This document shows positions 13,320 to 25,496 of a stretch of 64,000 bases of DNA, one piece after another. Below the pieces are notes generated by a model. That model was given only the letters and a program-made list of their open reading frames with translations, searched no databases and was not told where the DNA came from. The translations under genes and the position numbers were made by a program. Source of the stretch: Eunapius fragilis (lineage: Eukaryota; Porifera; Demospongiae; Spongillida; Spongillidae); NCBI GenBank assembly GCA_963681505.1, contig OY811974.1, positions 1,323,128-1,387,127 of the forward strand. The letters are read 5' to 3'. The first letter of the stretch is position 1, and each line of letters starts with the position of its first letter.

Positions 13320-14436
13320 TATATGTGTGCGTGTGTGTTGTGTAGCATTGGAACCTTTCTTTCTGGAGGATGTGCAATTTATTTTTGTGATGTGTTGACA
13401 AGCTACTTCTAGATATGCTCACCTAGAGATGGAAGCCTTGCATACAAGTAATAAAGACATTCTCTATGAGAAAGTTGCTGGCATATAGGAACGGATGGTA
13501 CGTACTACCAGCACCGATATGCATGCACAACATTATGAAGAAATCGTGTCCCTGTCGATGGGTGCCTGACCATTAATAGGCTCATAACCTATAACAGTTA
13601 GTCAGAGCTATGATTTATAGTGCACGGTGTATCAGCTAGGCTATGGGAGAGGCGTGGTCGAGTTAAAGAAACATGCAGACTGGTACACATGTAACCCTTC
13701 CTTATTGCTGGAATTTGCATTCTGCTGGCACATATTTTTTAACGCCCACCGTTTTTCATTTCATCTGCATGGCTGGCACACACACACACACACACACACC
13801 CATGAACCAACACATACACACATCTCATGTCACGCCTATATACACTTTTTCTACCATAAGACACTATTCTTTTCCCCTTGCCTGTAAATTGTTATGTTGT
13901 GTGCTACATAGATTCCCTCATATGCTTTGTCCATTTGAACTTTTTTTTTTCTATGTCTTTCGGTTATAGCGCTTTCACTGGCCTAATATACAACCTCTTT
14001 TTTTGTTATGTTTATATTCAGATTCATTCTCTTTATGTTTGGTCCTACATGTGCAAATATTCCATTACCTTCTATTTCTTTAGTGGTCATAATTGCATCA
14101 GCACAAAAATGGTAGTATGTCTTGTCAGACTCGTGCCCTCCACTGTATGCTCATATCCCATGGTCTTCTCTACATGGTCATGTCGAAAGGCTTCCATGTC
14201 ACTGATGTGGGTGTGTTTTTCACACATGTAACTGGACCGTGTGTCGCATGCATTGGACTGGTGGTAGGAAGCACGGGGGTCATGGGAGCAAATGCCACAA
14301 AACATTTGTCAGAGGCCCCTGTGAGGCTCCACTGTACATGTCCCATATACTATTCACTGTACTGAAATTCAGAGTGTGTTTCATTGGGAGGGTTTTATGG
14401 ACTCCTCTATTTCGTCTGATAGTGGTCATGAAAGAT

Positions 14437-14474
<38 letters not shown>

Positions 14475-14810
14475 CGGGCTCAAATCTCATGTCCCCGTGA
14501 ATGGTACTCTTTCTTATTGGCAGTGCTTACTAAGTTACATGATGGTGGTGCTCTTGTTTATACATGTGTACATACTAGTCCCGGAGCTTCATCTCTGTTG
14601 TGTAAGTAAATACCATGGGTAAATAGAAGCCATGTCAGTGAATGCTCTCTGTATAAACTCTACAGAGGCCCAGTCTTTCCAAATCTTTCAGATAGGCTAG
14701 CAATAATATTCACTGCCACTATATGCAAGGCTTCCATCTGTCTACAAGTAGCTTGCCTACATATAAATCCTCCAAGAAAGGTGCCAATGCTACAAGCACA
14801 CACACACACG

Positions 14811-14868
<58 letters not shown>

Positions 14869-14985
14869 GGTGGTCTTGACAAAACTTAGCAAGCTGTGTC
14901 CGGACCTCCACCAGTGGACACCTTGCTAGCTCCATCACATCTCCTTCATGTTGGGACACCCACACCACTACAAGGCCATCAATGG
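13320..14985. repeat. Right arm of the 3.5 kb palindrome
   Basis: Reverse complement of 11460-13150. It contains a roughly 37 bp poly-G tract (14437-14474) where the left arm has a shorter poly-C tract, and an (AC)n run at 14797-14865. The arm ends at ACAAGGCCATCAATGGATTC. Confidence 0.8.
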
Positions 14986-15110
14986 ATTCCCAGACCACTT
15001 CCAACTTCAACTCGGCCCCGATGCCAGCATGCCTACAGAATTGAACGAAGCCAAGGCATCTCGAAGCCTGTTACAGCAAGAGAACATATCACCATGACAG
15101 CATAGATAGT
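14986..15110. repeat. Fragment of the 34 kb/38 kb repeat block
   Basis: About 110 bp (ACCACTTCCAACTTCAACTC through AGAGAACATATCACCATGAC) that reappears inverted at about 34128-34262 and 38289-38402. It abuts the palindrome edge, so this is a recombination or insertion junction. Confidence 0.75.
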
Positions 15111-15150
15111 ATAATACATGGATTGGAAACGCTATACCTAAATACGTACG

Positions 15151-15204
15151 TGACGTCATTTCCCGCGTACAGTCGTTACTGACTTGAAATTCCCTTTGTC
15201 AGGT
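15151..15204 (+). promoter_or_regulatory. CRE plus E2F-like site and 5' splice donor
   Basis: A perfect CRE (TGACGTCA, 15151-15158) is immediately followed by an E2F-type site (TTTCCCGC, 15159-15166). About 35 bases further on is a consensus 5' splice donor, CAG|GTGAGT, at 15203. This looks like a promoter with a short non-coding first exon. No downstream exon can be followed because the assembly gap begins 500 bases later. Function is inferred. Confidence 0.3.
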
Positions 15205-15718
15205 GAGTTTTTTTTTCGTGTTTCCAAACTTATACTAATACTTCAGATAGCTTTTCTGGCACTACAAATGGAAGGTACGTGTGTTGTATTGTAGTTCTAG
15301 AGAAGGCCATAGTTGGGCCGAGTTTTGGTTGTGTACTTTTCCTCATTGAAGGTAACAACTGCTAAATTTTTTATGGTCTACTACTTGCTGCTGCACAAGA
15401 CGTATTGCCCTGTGTATTTTTAAGGCTTGAAAGCCTTCGCATACGAAGTTACATTCAAAAATAGGTGTTTTCAGTACTACAAGTGATCACTTTTTGTGGG
15501 ATTTTACTCACGAAACATTGGTACATGATGAACTAGAAGTTATTTTAAACTGATCTATAATCATTCTAGAATTGTTTAGTCAGTATTCCATCTATAAATT
15601 GTCATTTGTGTCGCAGCTTCTTCTACAGGGAGTTAATTGATTGTCGAACCGGCTCGTTCGTGGGCCCGAAGCCCATGAAGGTTTCTATTTCTTTAGTCAG
15701 CTTCACCCGCGGGGTGAC
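15205..15718. other. Unassigned sequence before the assembly gap
   Basis: No ORF of note. Near the gap are two short hairpin-capable stretches, GGGCCCGAAGCCC at about 15662 and TCACCCGCGGGGTGA at about 15703. Nothing further can be supported. Confidence 0.4.
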
Positions 15719-15918
15719 NNNNNNNNNNNNNNNNNNNNNNNNNNNNNNNNNNNNNNNNNNNNNNNNNNNNNNNNNNNNNNNNNNNNNNNNNNNNNNNNNN
15801 NNNNNNNNNNNNNNNNNNNNNNNNNNNNNNNNNNNNNNNNNNNNNNNNNNNNNNNNNNNNNNNNNNNNNNNNNNNNNNNNNNNNNNNNNNNNNNNNNNNN
15901 NNNNNNNNNNNNNNNNNN
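15719..15918. other. Assembly gap (200 N)
   Basis: Exactly 200 N, a placeholder size. The right flank (AATGATAAGGGAAAACGTAA) is identical to sequence at 17682, so the gap lies at the edge of a duplicated block. Confidence 1.
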
Positions 15919-16175
15919 AATGATAAGGGAAAACGTAACAGTCCTATATATTTATCACATTTTTAGGACATTATATTGCATAGTTGCGTGTGAAACTTGA
16001 TATTACATTTCCCCTTGTTATTAGACCCTTGGTTCTTTTCTTTTTATACCACTATTGTCTTCCAATCCTGTATGCCACCAACTTTCTCATAGTACCATAT
16101 ATATTATTATATATATATATACAATCAACATACACACATGTCATGTGTGTATATTACAATTAGAGCAGTACATAA

Positions 16176-16378
16176 TCTAATGAGAAGGTTAGTGGGGTGT
16201 AGGAATTGAAAACAAAAGTGGTGTTAGAACAAGATTTTTGGGGAAACTAATTCCTATAATTAGCACGTGTAATTGTAACAGAACCAAAAAAAAAGGTTTT
16301 TGCCTTAATTTCCCTTCCCAAAAACCGTGTTCCGTTCATTCTATTCAATTCCTATAACCCACTAACTTTCTCATTAGA
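16176..16378. mobile_element. TIR element with TCTAATGAGAAGG ends (copy 3)
   Basis: Same element as 2916-3106, with inverted TCTAATGAGAA ends and no ORF. Confidence 0.7.
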
Positions 16379-16651
16379 GAATTACTTGCAGCAACTAGTG
16401 CTGGTTATGATGTCACGTGTAACTCGTAAACTACACTTGCATCAAGCTGGATGCATGTAAACAATAGCTATAAATTATGATCTGTCCGTCTGAGAACAAG
16501 ACGACGTGCGCACAGTTCACCAGGCCAGTTCTTTCACTTTATGAAATCTACAGAAAATATTATACACTGCTTGCATGCATATACATACGTGAAACAATCT
16601 AATTAGCATCTATCGCTATTAAATGGATCGATATCAGTTTTTTCCAGTGTC

Positions 16652-16838
16652 TCATAAATACACTGCACATGTATTGTCTGCAGTGCACCTGTTACCAGGT
16701 CTTTCAGATGGTCGTATCGGCCACGCTGTGCGTATATTCTTATCGTTTCGGTTGGTCACAAGCATGCACAGTCACGTGATTGAGCGTTTTTTTCTTAAAG
16801 ACCTCAACACAATAACGGCTGTTAGCTTGTATTATATC
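16652..16838 (-). pseudogene. EndoU-like gene, 3' fragment only
   Basis: Only the last roughly 60 codons of exon 2 remain, read on the minus strand. The block is cut at about 16838. An insertion in the segment corresponding to HVTVLVTNRN shifts the frame, as in the copy at 30341-31066, so the two share a broken ancestor. Confidence 0.6.
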
Positions 16839-17001
16839 TGTGTAAAGAACACAGATGTTGTCTATCAGACAGCATGAAGGCCCGAGAACACCTTCGTTTG
16901 CATCGTAGCGTAACCTCATCACCAAACCTTAACCCCCCCCCCCCCCTCCCCCAGCTAGTCTTTAGCCAACCTTAGTTACATTGCTCTACAAGTATGATGA
17001 T

Positions 17002-17647
17002 GGGGAGGGAGGGAGGGAGGGAGGGAGGGAGGGAGGGAGGGAGGGAGGGAGGGAGGGAGGGAGGGAGGGAGGGAGGGAGGGAGGGAGGGAGGGAGGGAGG
17101 GAGGGAGGGAGGGAGGGAGGGAGGGAGGGAGGGAGGGAGGGAGGGAGGGAGGGAGGGAGGGAGGGAGGGAGGGAGGGAGGGAGGGAGGGAGGGAGGGAGG
17201 GAGGGAGGGAGGGAGGGAGGGAGGGAGGGAGGGAGGGAGGGAGGGAGGGAGGGAGGGAGGGAGGGAGGGAGGGAGGGAGGGAGGGAGGGAGGGAGGGAGG
17301 GAGGGAGGGAGGGAGGGAGGGAGGGAGGGAGGGAGGGAGGGAGGGAGGGAGGGAGGGAGGGAGGGAGGGAGGGAGGGAGGGAGGGAGGGAGGGAGGGAGG
17401 GAGGGAGGGAGGGAGGGAGGGAGGGAGGGAGGGAGGGAGGGAGGGAGGGAGGGAGGGAGGGAGGGAGGGAGGGAGGGAGGGAGGGAGGGAGGGAGGGAGG
17501 GAGGGAGGGAGGGAGGGAGGGAGGGAGGGAGGGAGGGAGGGAGGGAGGGAGGGAGGGAGGGAGGGAGGGAGGGAGGGAGGGAGGGAGGGAGGGAGGAGGG
17601 AGGGAGGGAGGGAGGGAGGGAGGGAGGGAGGGTGGGAGGGAGGAGGG
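17002..17647 (+). repeat. (GGGA)n satellite, about 640 bp
   Basis: Near-perfect GGGA tetranucleotide array, about 160 copies, with one GGA slip near 17595. The flanks (ACAAGTATGATGATGG on the left, ATAACCAGCGTAAAAGCACT on the right) are the same as in the short arrays at 8437-8490 (inverted) and, for the left flank, 40379. The ORFs in all frames (GREG, PPSL repeats) are artefacts. Confidence 0.98.
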
Positions 17648-17681
17648 TTTTTATAATTTGGTATAACCAGCGTAAAAGCAC

Positions 17682-17873
17682 TCAATGATAAGGGAAAACG
17701 TAACAGTCCTATATATTTATCACATTTTTAGGACATTATATTGCATAGTTGCGTGTGAAACTTGATATTACATTTCCCCTTGTTATTAGACCCTTGGTTC
17801 TTTTCTTTTTATACCACTATTGTCTTCCAATCCTGTATGCCACCAACTTTCTCATAGTACCATATATATATAT
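17682..17873. repeat. Left part of EndoU module block 1
   Basis: Identical to the start of block 0 (15919 onward). It breaks at the AT microsatellite where the 11.9 kb element is inserted and resumes at 29796. Confidence 0.85.
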
Positions 17874-19500
17874 GGGTCAGTTCACGCGAAAATTGCCTAT
17901 CGCGTATATATATATAAAGTTATAAAAATGATTCACTTTGAAATCGCTACATCTCTCGAACCGTCAATACTATTGACTTCCTATTTTCAAACCTTCATAC
18001 TACATCATTTCTCTCTGGTAAAATAAATTTGGGGCTCTTGCACTTGCTTCGTGCCAGTGTTGCAACGTCCGATACCCCTTGGGGTTCAAACCCGCCATAT
18101 CTTTCGGCAGGACATCTCAATTAACTTCAAATTCGGTTTATAGGGAGAGGGGTCCTGTACCTATCGATTTGTCCTGTTCGTTAATTTTTACTTTATCCGT
18201 TACGGAGATACAGCTGTGCAAAGTAATTGCACATTTCTCGTTCATTTCGCGCCATTAACCTACTCCAACCTGGTTCCCGCTACTCCGAGCACATGAATAT
18301 ACAATAACCTCCCGTGCCCATGCCACTACATGTACAACTGAAGTGCCACCGTTGTTCTTACAAACGTCAGTGGTTCTCTTCTATAACAAACAAGATTCGT
18401 TAAGCGATCAAAATGCGTGGGATTCAGCTACCATCACCATACAAAACACGGTACGTACTACCAGTACCGATACGCGCGCACAACAATATGTGTCCCTGTC
18501 GATTCGGTCATACTCCTTGGGTGTCACTCATTGCGTGGCCATTTATAGGCTCACAACCTATGATAGTACGTCAGAGCCATGAGGTAAAGTGCACTGTGTA
18601 TCAGCTAGGCTATGGGAGAGGCGTGGTCGAGTTAAAGACACATGCAGCGCAGCTATGCTGGAACATGTAACCCTTCCTTATTGTCGGGATTTGCGTTCTG
18701 CTGGCACATATGTTTTAAACGCCCACCGTTTTTCATTTCATCTGCATGGCTGGCACACACACACCCATGAATCAACACATACACACGTCTCACGTCACAC
18801 TTATACACACTCTTTCCACTACCAGTATTCTTTCCCCTTGCTGTACACCCTGTAAATAGTTATGTGCTACATGGATTCACACATAAGCTTTGTCTATTTG
18901 AACTTTTTTTTGGTTATGTACAGTGCTTTGACTGGCTTACTATACAACCCTCTTTCTCAATTATTTATATTCTGACTGATGTGTTTTTCACGTGTGTAAC
19001 TGGATTGTGTGTTTTATGCACAGTGGTATAGGAGCATGGGGGCAAAGGCCCCCCTCCCAACCCCTCCCCCCATTGGTTGTATGTACTGGATTAATGTGTT
19101 GTACGTACTGGACTATTTGTTCCTGTCTCACAGTACCTGTCACATCATGACGTACCATGCCTCATGTCCCATATTCCATTACATGCATCCATTTACACAC
19201 TCACACACTCATACAGACACAACACTCACAACTATCCCATGCCAATCACTATAAATGCTGAAGCTATGAGTGTGTACCATTGAGAGGTTTAAAAAGACTT
19301 AGGACTTACTATTTATTACCTTCCTTTGTTATCTAAAATTTCCAGGGCCCTGATCTTTATCTTTAGGGATAAAGCAGGAATAATATTCCTGCCAGGCTTA
19401 TGTACAAAAGTATGTTTACAGAGTGGTAGATGTACATGTAATATCACAATAGCACAGATTCCTAGAAGGGGCCCATGTATAATGCTATACATACACACGT

Positions 19501-19532
<32 letters not shown>

Positions 19533-19885
19533 ACAAACCAGTGCTACTTAGAAATAGTGGTTCTGGTGGGTATGACTGTCAGTTTGCTATGACCAGATGC
19601 AAAGCCACCCATGGAAGTCACCCATGGAATGTTGACTCTCATGTGATGGTGGCAAATAGATAGGCTAATGCCTTTGTGTTTAGGACTCTGCCATTAAGAG
19701 ACATATGTCACATACCCACCTGAGGATCAGAGCAGTTGGTGTCATTTTTTTTTGGATCTGGGGCAGTGCTGCTTCCAAACATGTTACAGACCTGTGAGTT
19801 CCATAGACTTTTGCATTTGATCATATGTGTAGCAAACTTGACAGTCATCCTCGCCAGAACCACTAATCCTAAGTAGCATTGGAAT

Positions 19886-19928
<43 letters not shown>

Positions 19929-20535
19929 TGTTTGAGTGTGTAGCATTGGAAATTGGAACCTTTCTTTCTTGGAGGATGTGCAATTTATTTTTGTAATGTG
20001 TTGACAAGGATTGTACAGTATGTACTACCAGTACCGATACGCGCTCACAACATCATGTAGAAATTGTCTCCCTGTCGATTCGGTCATACTCTTTGAGTGC
20101 CACTCATTGCGTGGCCATTTATAATCTCACAACCTATAACAGTACGTCAGAGCCATGATATATAGTGCATGGTGTATCAGCTAGGCTAAGGAGAGGCGTG
20201 GTCGAGTTAAAGACACATGCAGCGCAGCTAGACTGGAACACATGTAACCCTTCCTTATTGTCGGGATTTGCGTTCTGCTGGCACATATATTTTAAACGCC
20301 CACCGTTTTTCATTTCATCTGCATGGCTGGCACACACACACCCATGAACCAACACATACACATGTCTAACGTCACACTTATACACACTCTTTCCACTATT
20401 TGCTGTACACCCTGTAAATTGTTATGCGCTACATGGATTCACTTATAAGCTTGGTCTAGTTGAACTTTTTTTCTATGTCTTTCGGTTACAGTGCTTTCAC
20501 TGGCCTACTATACAACCCTCTTTCTCAACTATTTG
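17874..20535. repeat. Left inverted arm of the 11.9 kb element
   Basis: Reverse complement of 26045-29795 apart from the hAT insertion in the right arm. The first roughly 560 bp are unique to the element ends (GGGGTTCAAACCCGCCATAT at about 18080). From about 18440 it is the AC-rich repeat module. Similarity is very high to about 20010 and weaker to about 20535. Confidence 0.8.
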
Positions 20536-21126
20536 TATTCTGACTGATGTGTTTTTCACGTGTGTAACTGGATTGTGTGTTCTATACACAGTGATATAGG
20601 AGCATGGAGGCTATGGGGGCAAAGTCCCAACAATTTTTTCAGAGGAAGGCCCACCTCCCTACTCCTACCCCCATTGGTTGTATGTGCTGGATAAATGTGT
20701 TATGTACTGGACTATTTGTTCCTGTCTCACAGTACCTGCCACATCATGACGTACCATGCCTCATGTCCCATATTCCATTACATGCATCCATTTACACACT
20801 CACAAACTCATATATACACAACACTCACAACTACATGTATCCCATGCCAATCACTATATATGCTGAAGCTCGGAGTGTGTAGCATTGAGAGGTTTAAAAA
20901 GACTTAGGTCTTACTATTTATTACCATCCTTTGTTATACCAGGGCCCTTATCTTTGTCTTTTGGGATAAAGCAGGAATAATATTCCTGCCGCGGGCGTAT
21001 ATACAAAAGTAGGTCTACTACAGCCCCTATTACAGAGTGTTAGATCTACAAGTAATATCACAAAAGATAAATAGCACAGATTCCTAGAAGGGGCCCATGT
21101 ATAATGCTATACATACACACGCACAT

Positions 21127-21180
<54 letters not shown>

Positions 21181-21544
21181 TACACGTACACACACAAACC
21201 AGTGCTATTCAGAATTAGTGGTTCTGGTGGGTATGACTGTCAGTTTGCTATGACCAGATGCAAAGCCACCCATGGAAGTCACCCATGGAATGTTGATTTA
21301 CATGAGATTGTGGCAAATAGATAGGCTATGTTTAGGACTCTGCAATTAATGAGACATACTGTCACAAACCCACCTGAGGATCACAGCGCTTGGTGTCATA
21401 TTTTATGTCTGTTTTTGGATCTGGGGCAGTGCTGCTCCCAAAGATGTTACAGGTGACTTACATAGGCTTTTGCATTTGGTCGTATGTGTAGCAAACTTGA
21501 CAGCCATCCTCATCAGGACCACTAATCCTAAGGAGCATTGAAAT

Positions 21545-21598
<54 letters not shown>

Positions 21599-22313
21599 TT
21601 GTGTATGTGAGTGTATGTGTGTATGTCTACGTAGCATTGGAATCATTCTTTTGCAATTTATTTTTGTGATGTGTTGACAAGCTACTTGTAGATCTGCTCA
21701 CCTAGAGATGGAAGCCTTGCATACAAGTGACATTCTCTATGAGAAAATTGATGGCATATAGGATTGGAAGGCAAAAGGAAGAAAACAAGGGTCTACTAAG
21801 GGGAAATGTAATACGCACACAGTTGAACAACATAATGTCCTACAAATGTGCTAAATATAACATATTTCCTCTACTGCCTGTCAATCCTATATACCAACTT
21901 AATGTTTTTATTACTTGTTCCATCAGTTCTTTTTCTTCATGAGATAGAACATAACTATTTTGAAATAAGACCATTAGTGGTGTTACACTGTTTAGGAGGG
22001 GTATACTGTGTGGAGGAGGTGGGGGGGGGTGTCTCTTGGATGGAATGGTAAAAGGGGGAAGGAGATCCCTACGTAGAAGTGTGACATCTATGGAAGAGGG
22101 GGTGCCCTGATGTGGAGGAGCAAGGGGCACCTGCTGTGAAGTGGGTGGGGAATCCCATGTGAAGCAGGTGTCTATTGGTGGGGATGGAAGCACTGATGTG
22201 GTGGAGCAAGTAGCATGCATCCATTGGTGGCCTTGTACCAACATAAAGGGGCTACCATTGGTGGAGGTCCAAACGCAGCTTGCTAAGCGTTTTCAAAGCT
22301 ACCATTGTGTGTG

Positions 22314-22352
<39 letters not shown>

Positions 22353-22549
22353 TATAGCATTGGTACCTTTCTTAGAGGATTTATTTTTGTGCAAGCTACT
22401 TGTGGACAGATGGGAAGCCTTGCATAAGTGGCAGTGAATATTATTGCTTAGCCTATCTCGATTTGGAAAGACTGGGCCACTGTAGAGTTTATACAGAGAG
22501 CATTCACTGACATGGCTTCTATTTACCCATGGGTATGCCCACAGTACTG
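20020..22549 (+). repeat. AC/GT-rich repeat modules inside the element
   Basis: 20020-21720 is a second, tandem copy of the module at 18440-20010. 21720-22549 parallels 10924-11900 (GAGAAAATTGATGGCATATA, a (GT)n run at 22319-22350, CATTCACTGACATGGCTTCT). Sequence continuing this module resumes at 25509, on the far side of the N-RAG element. No genes. Confidence 0.7.
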
Positions 22550-22916
22550 AGTTCACGGGTGTTTCGGAGTGGACATTTACGGATATTTAGATGTCCAGTT
22601 GCCCATTTACGTAAAAATGATTTTGCTAGCTCATTAACGCACTAACATATTCAAGGCCGGTTTCTGCTACGACCCAGTATCACTACGCCTCTCCATTGAT
22701 AACTCCATGCATAGTAATAGTCTAAGCACAAACCCAAATCAACTGCTCACATGTTTATCGCATTTCAACATACGGCGCAACGTTTCTAGTAATCACGTGC
22801 TCCTTAATTCGTTACGAGTGCATCTTTTGTTGGACTATTTGTGAGGCTCTCGAACTTCCAGGTGAGTTGTGACGATAAAATACAGAATCTAGGGGCATTG
22901 TAAAACAATCCAAGCT

Positions 22917-24035
22917 GTGTCACGTCTCGAGACGCGACGTCTAAGGCATATAAAATCGCTGTTGAAATCTATGAATAATTATCAACATCTTGATTTTTAT
23001 AGATGCTTTGCGATTGAGTTCCATTGCAGTCTGCTTACAAAACATTGCAGGGTGTGCGGTGGGAGATTGGTGGTGGCAAATAAATCAAAAAGATTCCCAA
23101 TCTTACAAAAAAGAGCATTTGGTATTGATATGATCATTGATCATGTCACCTTCATTCTGCAAACCATGTATGGAGAGGGAGTTAAGAGGCAGAAAAAGCT
23201 CATACCATTCAGATGGTCATGCCCTACAAATGGAAAGTCCACATGTGTGAAGTGAGTGAAGAGCAAATTATAACTGAATTTAATTACATGATCACATTTA
23301 GGTTTGCCAGCATGTTGAGGTGCTTGTGAAAGGTGGCATGAAGAAAAAATGTGACAAAACATACAGCCAAACATCAAGTGAATCACTACAGTCATTAGTT
23401 GCACATACAGAAATTGCACCAACAATTTCAAATGACTATCTGAAGTGTCCACTCGGCCATTGTGCAGACCAGTAGAGCTGCCATGCCGAAGTCATGTCTG
23501 TGCAGGATGTATCATAACATGCCTGACATTGTCAGCAAAGAACACATGTCCCTGTTGTTATGACAACTCACCTTTAACTGCTTCCAGCATAAATGCAGCT
23601 CCTGACATGTTCCTGTCCCTCCTAAGTGATGTACTGCTTCTATGCGACTCCTGTAAAACAGATCAAACATTTCAGCAGGAGAGTACCTCTCACATGTTTG
23701 CAACACTTTATCTCCTCCATGTGAAATGGATACTGAGGTACAAGTCGGCATCTGTAATTCAAAGAATGCTGTCTGAAAGCCCAGAGCCAAATGTATTGCC
23801 GATTCCAACTAGAGTAAATCCAATTGATAAGTTTGAAGTCTTCAGGAACTGTCAGAACAAACCACAATTGAAGCACAGTAAGCAGTAAGTTGTAAACTAT
23901 TGAAAAGATCACCAAAGAAGGCCTTAAATTGCATGATGGTCCGTTTGTGAAAAGTCACTATGTAACACTTCAGAACATTGGGGTGGAGCCCCAGCAATAC
24001 TTTGGTTGCAACCCCATTCACAAGACTTGAAGGTC
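22917..24035 (+). pseudogene. N-RAG protein: RAG1 N-terminal-region-like, frameshifted
   Basis: Recognisable in order: CRVCGGRL (first zinc-binding pair) and AFGID near 23049-23130; a second Cys/His segment, VCQHVEVLVKGG, at about 23302; then a RING-like zinc finger with CPLGHCAD, PCRSHVCAGC and CPCCY (about 23446-23562); then a conserved SESPEP segment near 23780. This matches the order of the RAG1 zinc-binding and RING region and of the N-RAG proteins known from molluscs and cnidarians. No RAG1 catalytic core is seen. Damage: a one-base deletion at about 23470, between GCAD and PVELP, changes frame in the RING. There is an unclear join, intron or frameshift, at about 23252-23302 (GTGAGT to TTTAG). 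Further shifts lie near 23700, and stops occur after 23888. It lies alone inside the 22554-25504 element. Confidence 0.65.
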
Positions 24036-24076
24036 AGACAATTGTACTGAAAAGATACTTTATTAAGATCAAACTA

Positions 24077-24336
24077 CAGTGTACTATTTCCTTGATTACA
24101 AGTTGTGCTTTCTATTCAGGACACAACTGTACCTGCATTTAAAAATTTACCGGTACTTTAAATTGCTACAGTTGTGTAGTAGTGTTTGCGCACCTTTCGC
24201 TCTACTCGTGCTCCGATTGGCTCTTGACTCGGGTCTGTTCATCCAACTGTACCAAGTCAAAATAGCAGTTAAAATTTTTAATGCGGGTACAATCGTGTAG
24301 CCACAGCTTGTAATCAAGGAAATACGGTAATGGTTA
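24077..24336. mobile_element. Small TIR element nested in the N-RAG element
   Basis: Inverted ends: ATTTCCTTGATTACAAG near 24087 and CTTGTAATCAAGGAAAT near 24308, about 240-260 bp apart. No convincing ORF. Its presence shows the host element was already dead, or tolerated further insertion. Confidence 0.6.
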
Positions 24337-24721
24337 TCATTATATAGCTACTAACCTGAAAGTCTTGTGGTTGTCTATAAAAAATGTGGCCCAGCCAAAT
24401 CCTGTTCTCCTCATGGTTGCAGACAAATCTGAAGGGACATTTGCTACACTTGGAGCATGCCACTCCATCTATGACCAATGTTTTGTAACAGATGGGAAAT
24501 GTTGAGAGTTAGGTAATAGCAACATGACGTCACAGTGGATGAGTATTATTTTTCACATGAAGCTATAGTTCCCTTTATGAACCAATTTCCCCAATGAACC
24601 AAAATGCACCTATTAGAGGAGCACACAGTTGAGTGGGTGAGAGGATACAACTTTTTGGATTTGGCGTGCTGGGTGAGCAAGGTGCTGAATTGATTCACCC
24701 ATCGTTTCAATGCACTTTGTG

Positions 24722-24775
<54 letters not shown>

Positions 24776-25496
24776 TACACGCAGTATTCACCTTTCAGAC
24801 ATAATAGCATTAAATAGGTTGCCATGAGACCAGGATGAGACAAAATATACTTAGCAATTCAAATCTAGCCTATGAACACCCTTACATGCAGTTCAATCAG
24901 AAACAAAGAAAAGAGGCTACGGTGCATCGTTAAAGATCACTTCATAAGTATTGCTCCTGACTTAATCCATGCTCAGCCACCCACAAAGACAGCAAAACGT
25001 ACGCCAAAACACACTGCTGCTTCATAGTAGTGGATTTATATTCACGTACACAAAACACAACACGCGCGTTCCCTATTCCACCTGACGATGTTTGCACGTT
25101 ACTTTTGAAGCATAAAAGTCGCGTCTCAGAAAAAGAGTAACATAAAACGAAAGCTCTATCTATGTACAATACCTTTGTAAAAGTCGTTTCTCAACTGGAA
25201 GTTCGCACGTCCCGGACTAACTAGTTTTGAAAATCTACCTCCGCGTAAGTAGGCCGCTTTTGAACGACACTTCTCCAGACCGATACCATCTTTGATGCCC
25301 AAACATACTTCATTCAGTAGAGCACAGGTTCAACTTCAACAATACTTCGTCTAGAGGGTCATCACGTGTTCTATTCAGTAACTGTACAACGAATTCCAAC
25401 GGGTACAAGTCATTACAACCGTTGCTAGGTGAGGTAATTGCCATTTCAAAATTTTGGGGCGTAGGACTTTTTGTCCATCAATTCAATGGATCGTAA
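24337..25496. other. Right third of the N-RAG element, no gene assigned
   Basis: Contains an (AC)n run (24725-24770) and short open stretches on both strands that I could not assign. The minus strand around 24360-24510 has a Cys-rich open stretch that may be further decayed element coding sequence. Confidence 0.35.

Larger units (their letters stand above)
15919..16990. repeat. EndoU module block 0, internally deleted
   Basis: Matches 17682-17873 joined to 29796-30530 without the 11.9 kb insertion, and therefore shows the empty target site (CCATATATATTATTATATAT, about 16091). At about 16838 it jumps inside EndoU exon 2 to sequence otherwise found at 35317-35450 (GTGTAAAGAACACAGATG), a deletion of the intervening block. 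Confidence 0.8.

Noticed and set aside
16981-17688. Large ORFs of 220-237 codons in several frames
   Set aside because: They are translations of the (GGGA)n array (GREG and PPSL repeats) on both strands.
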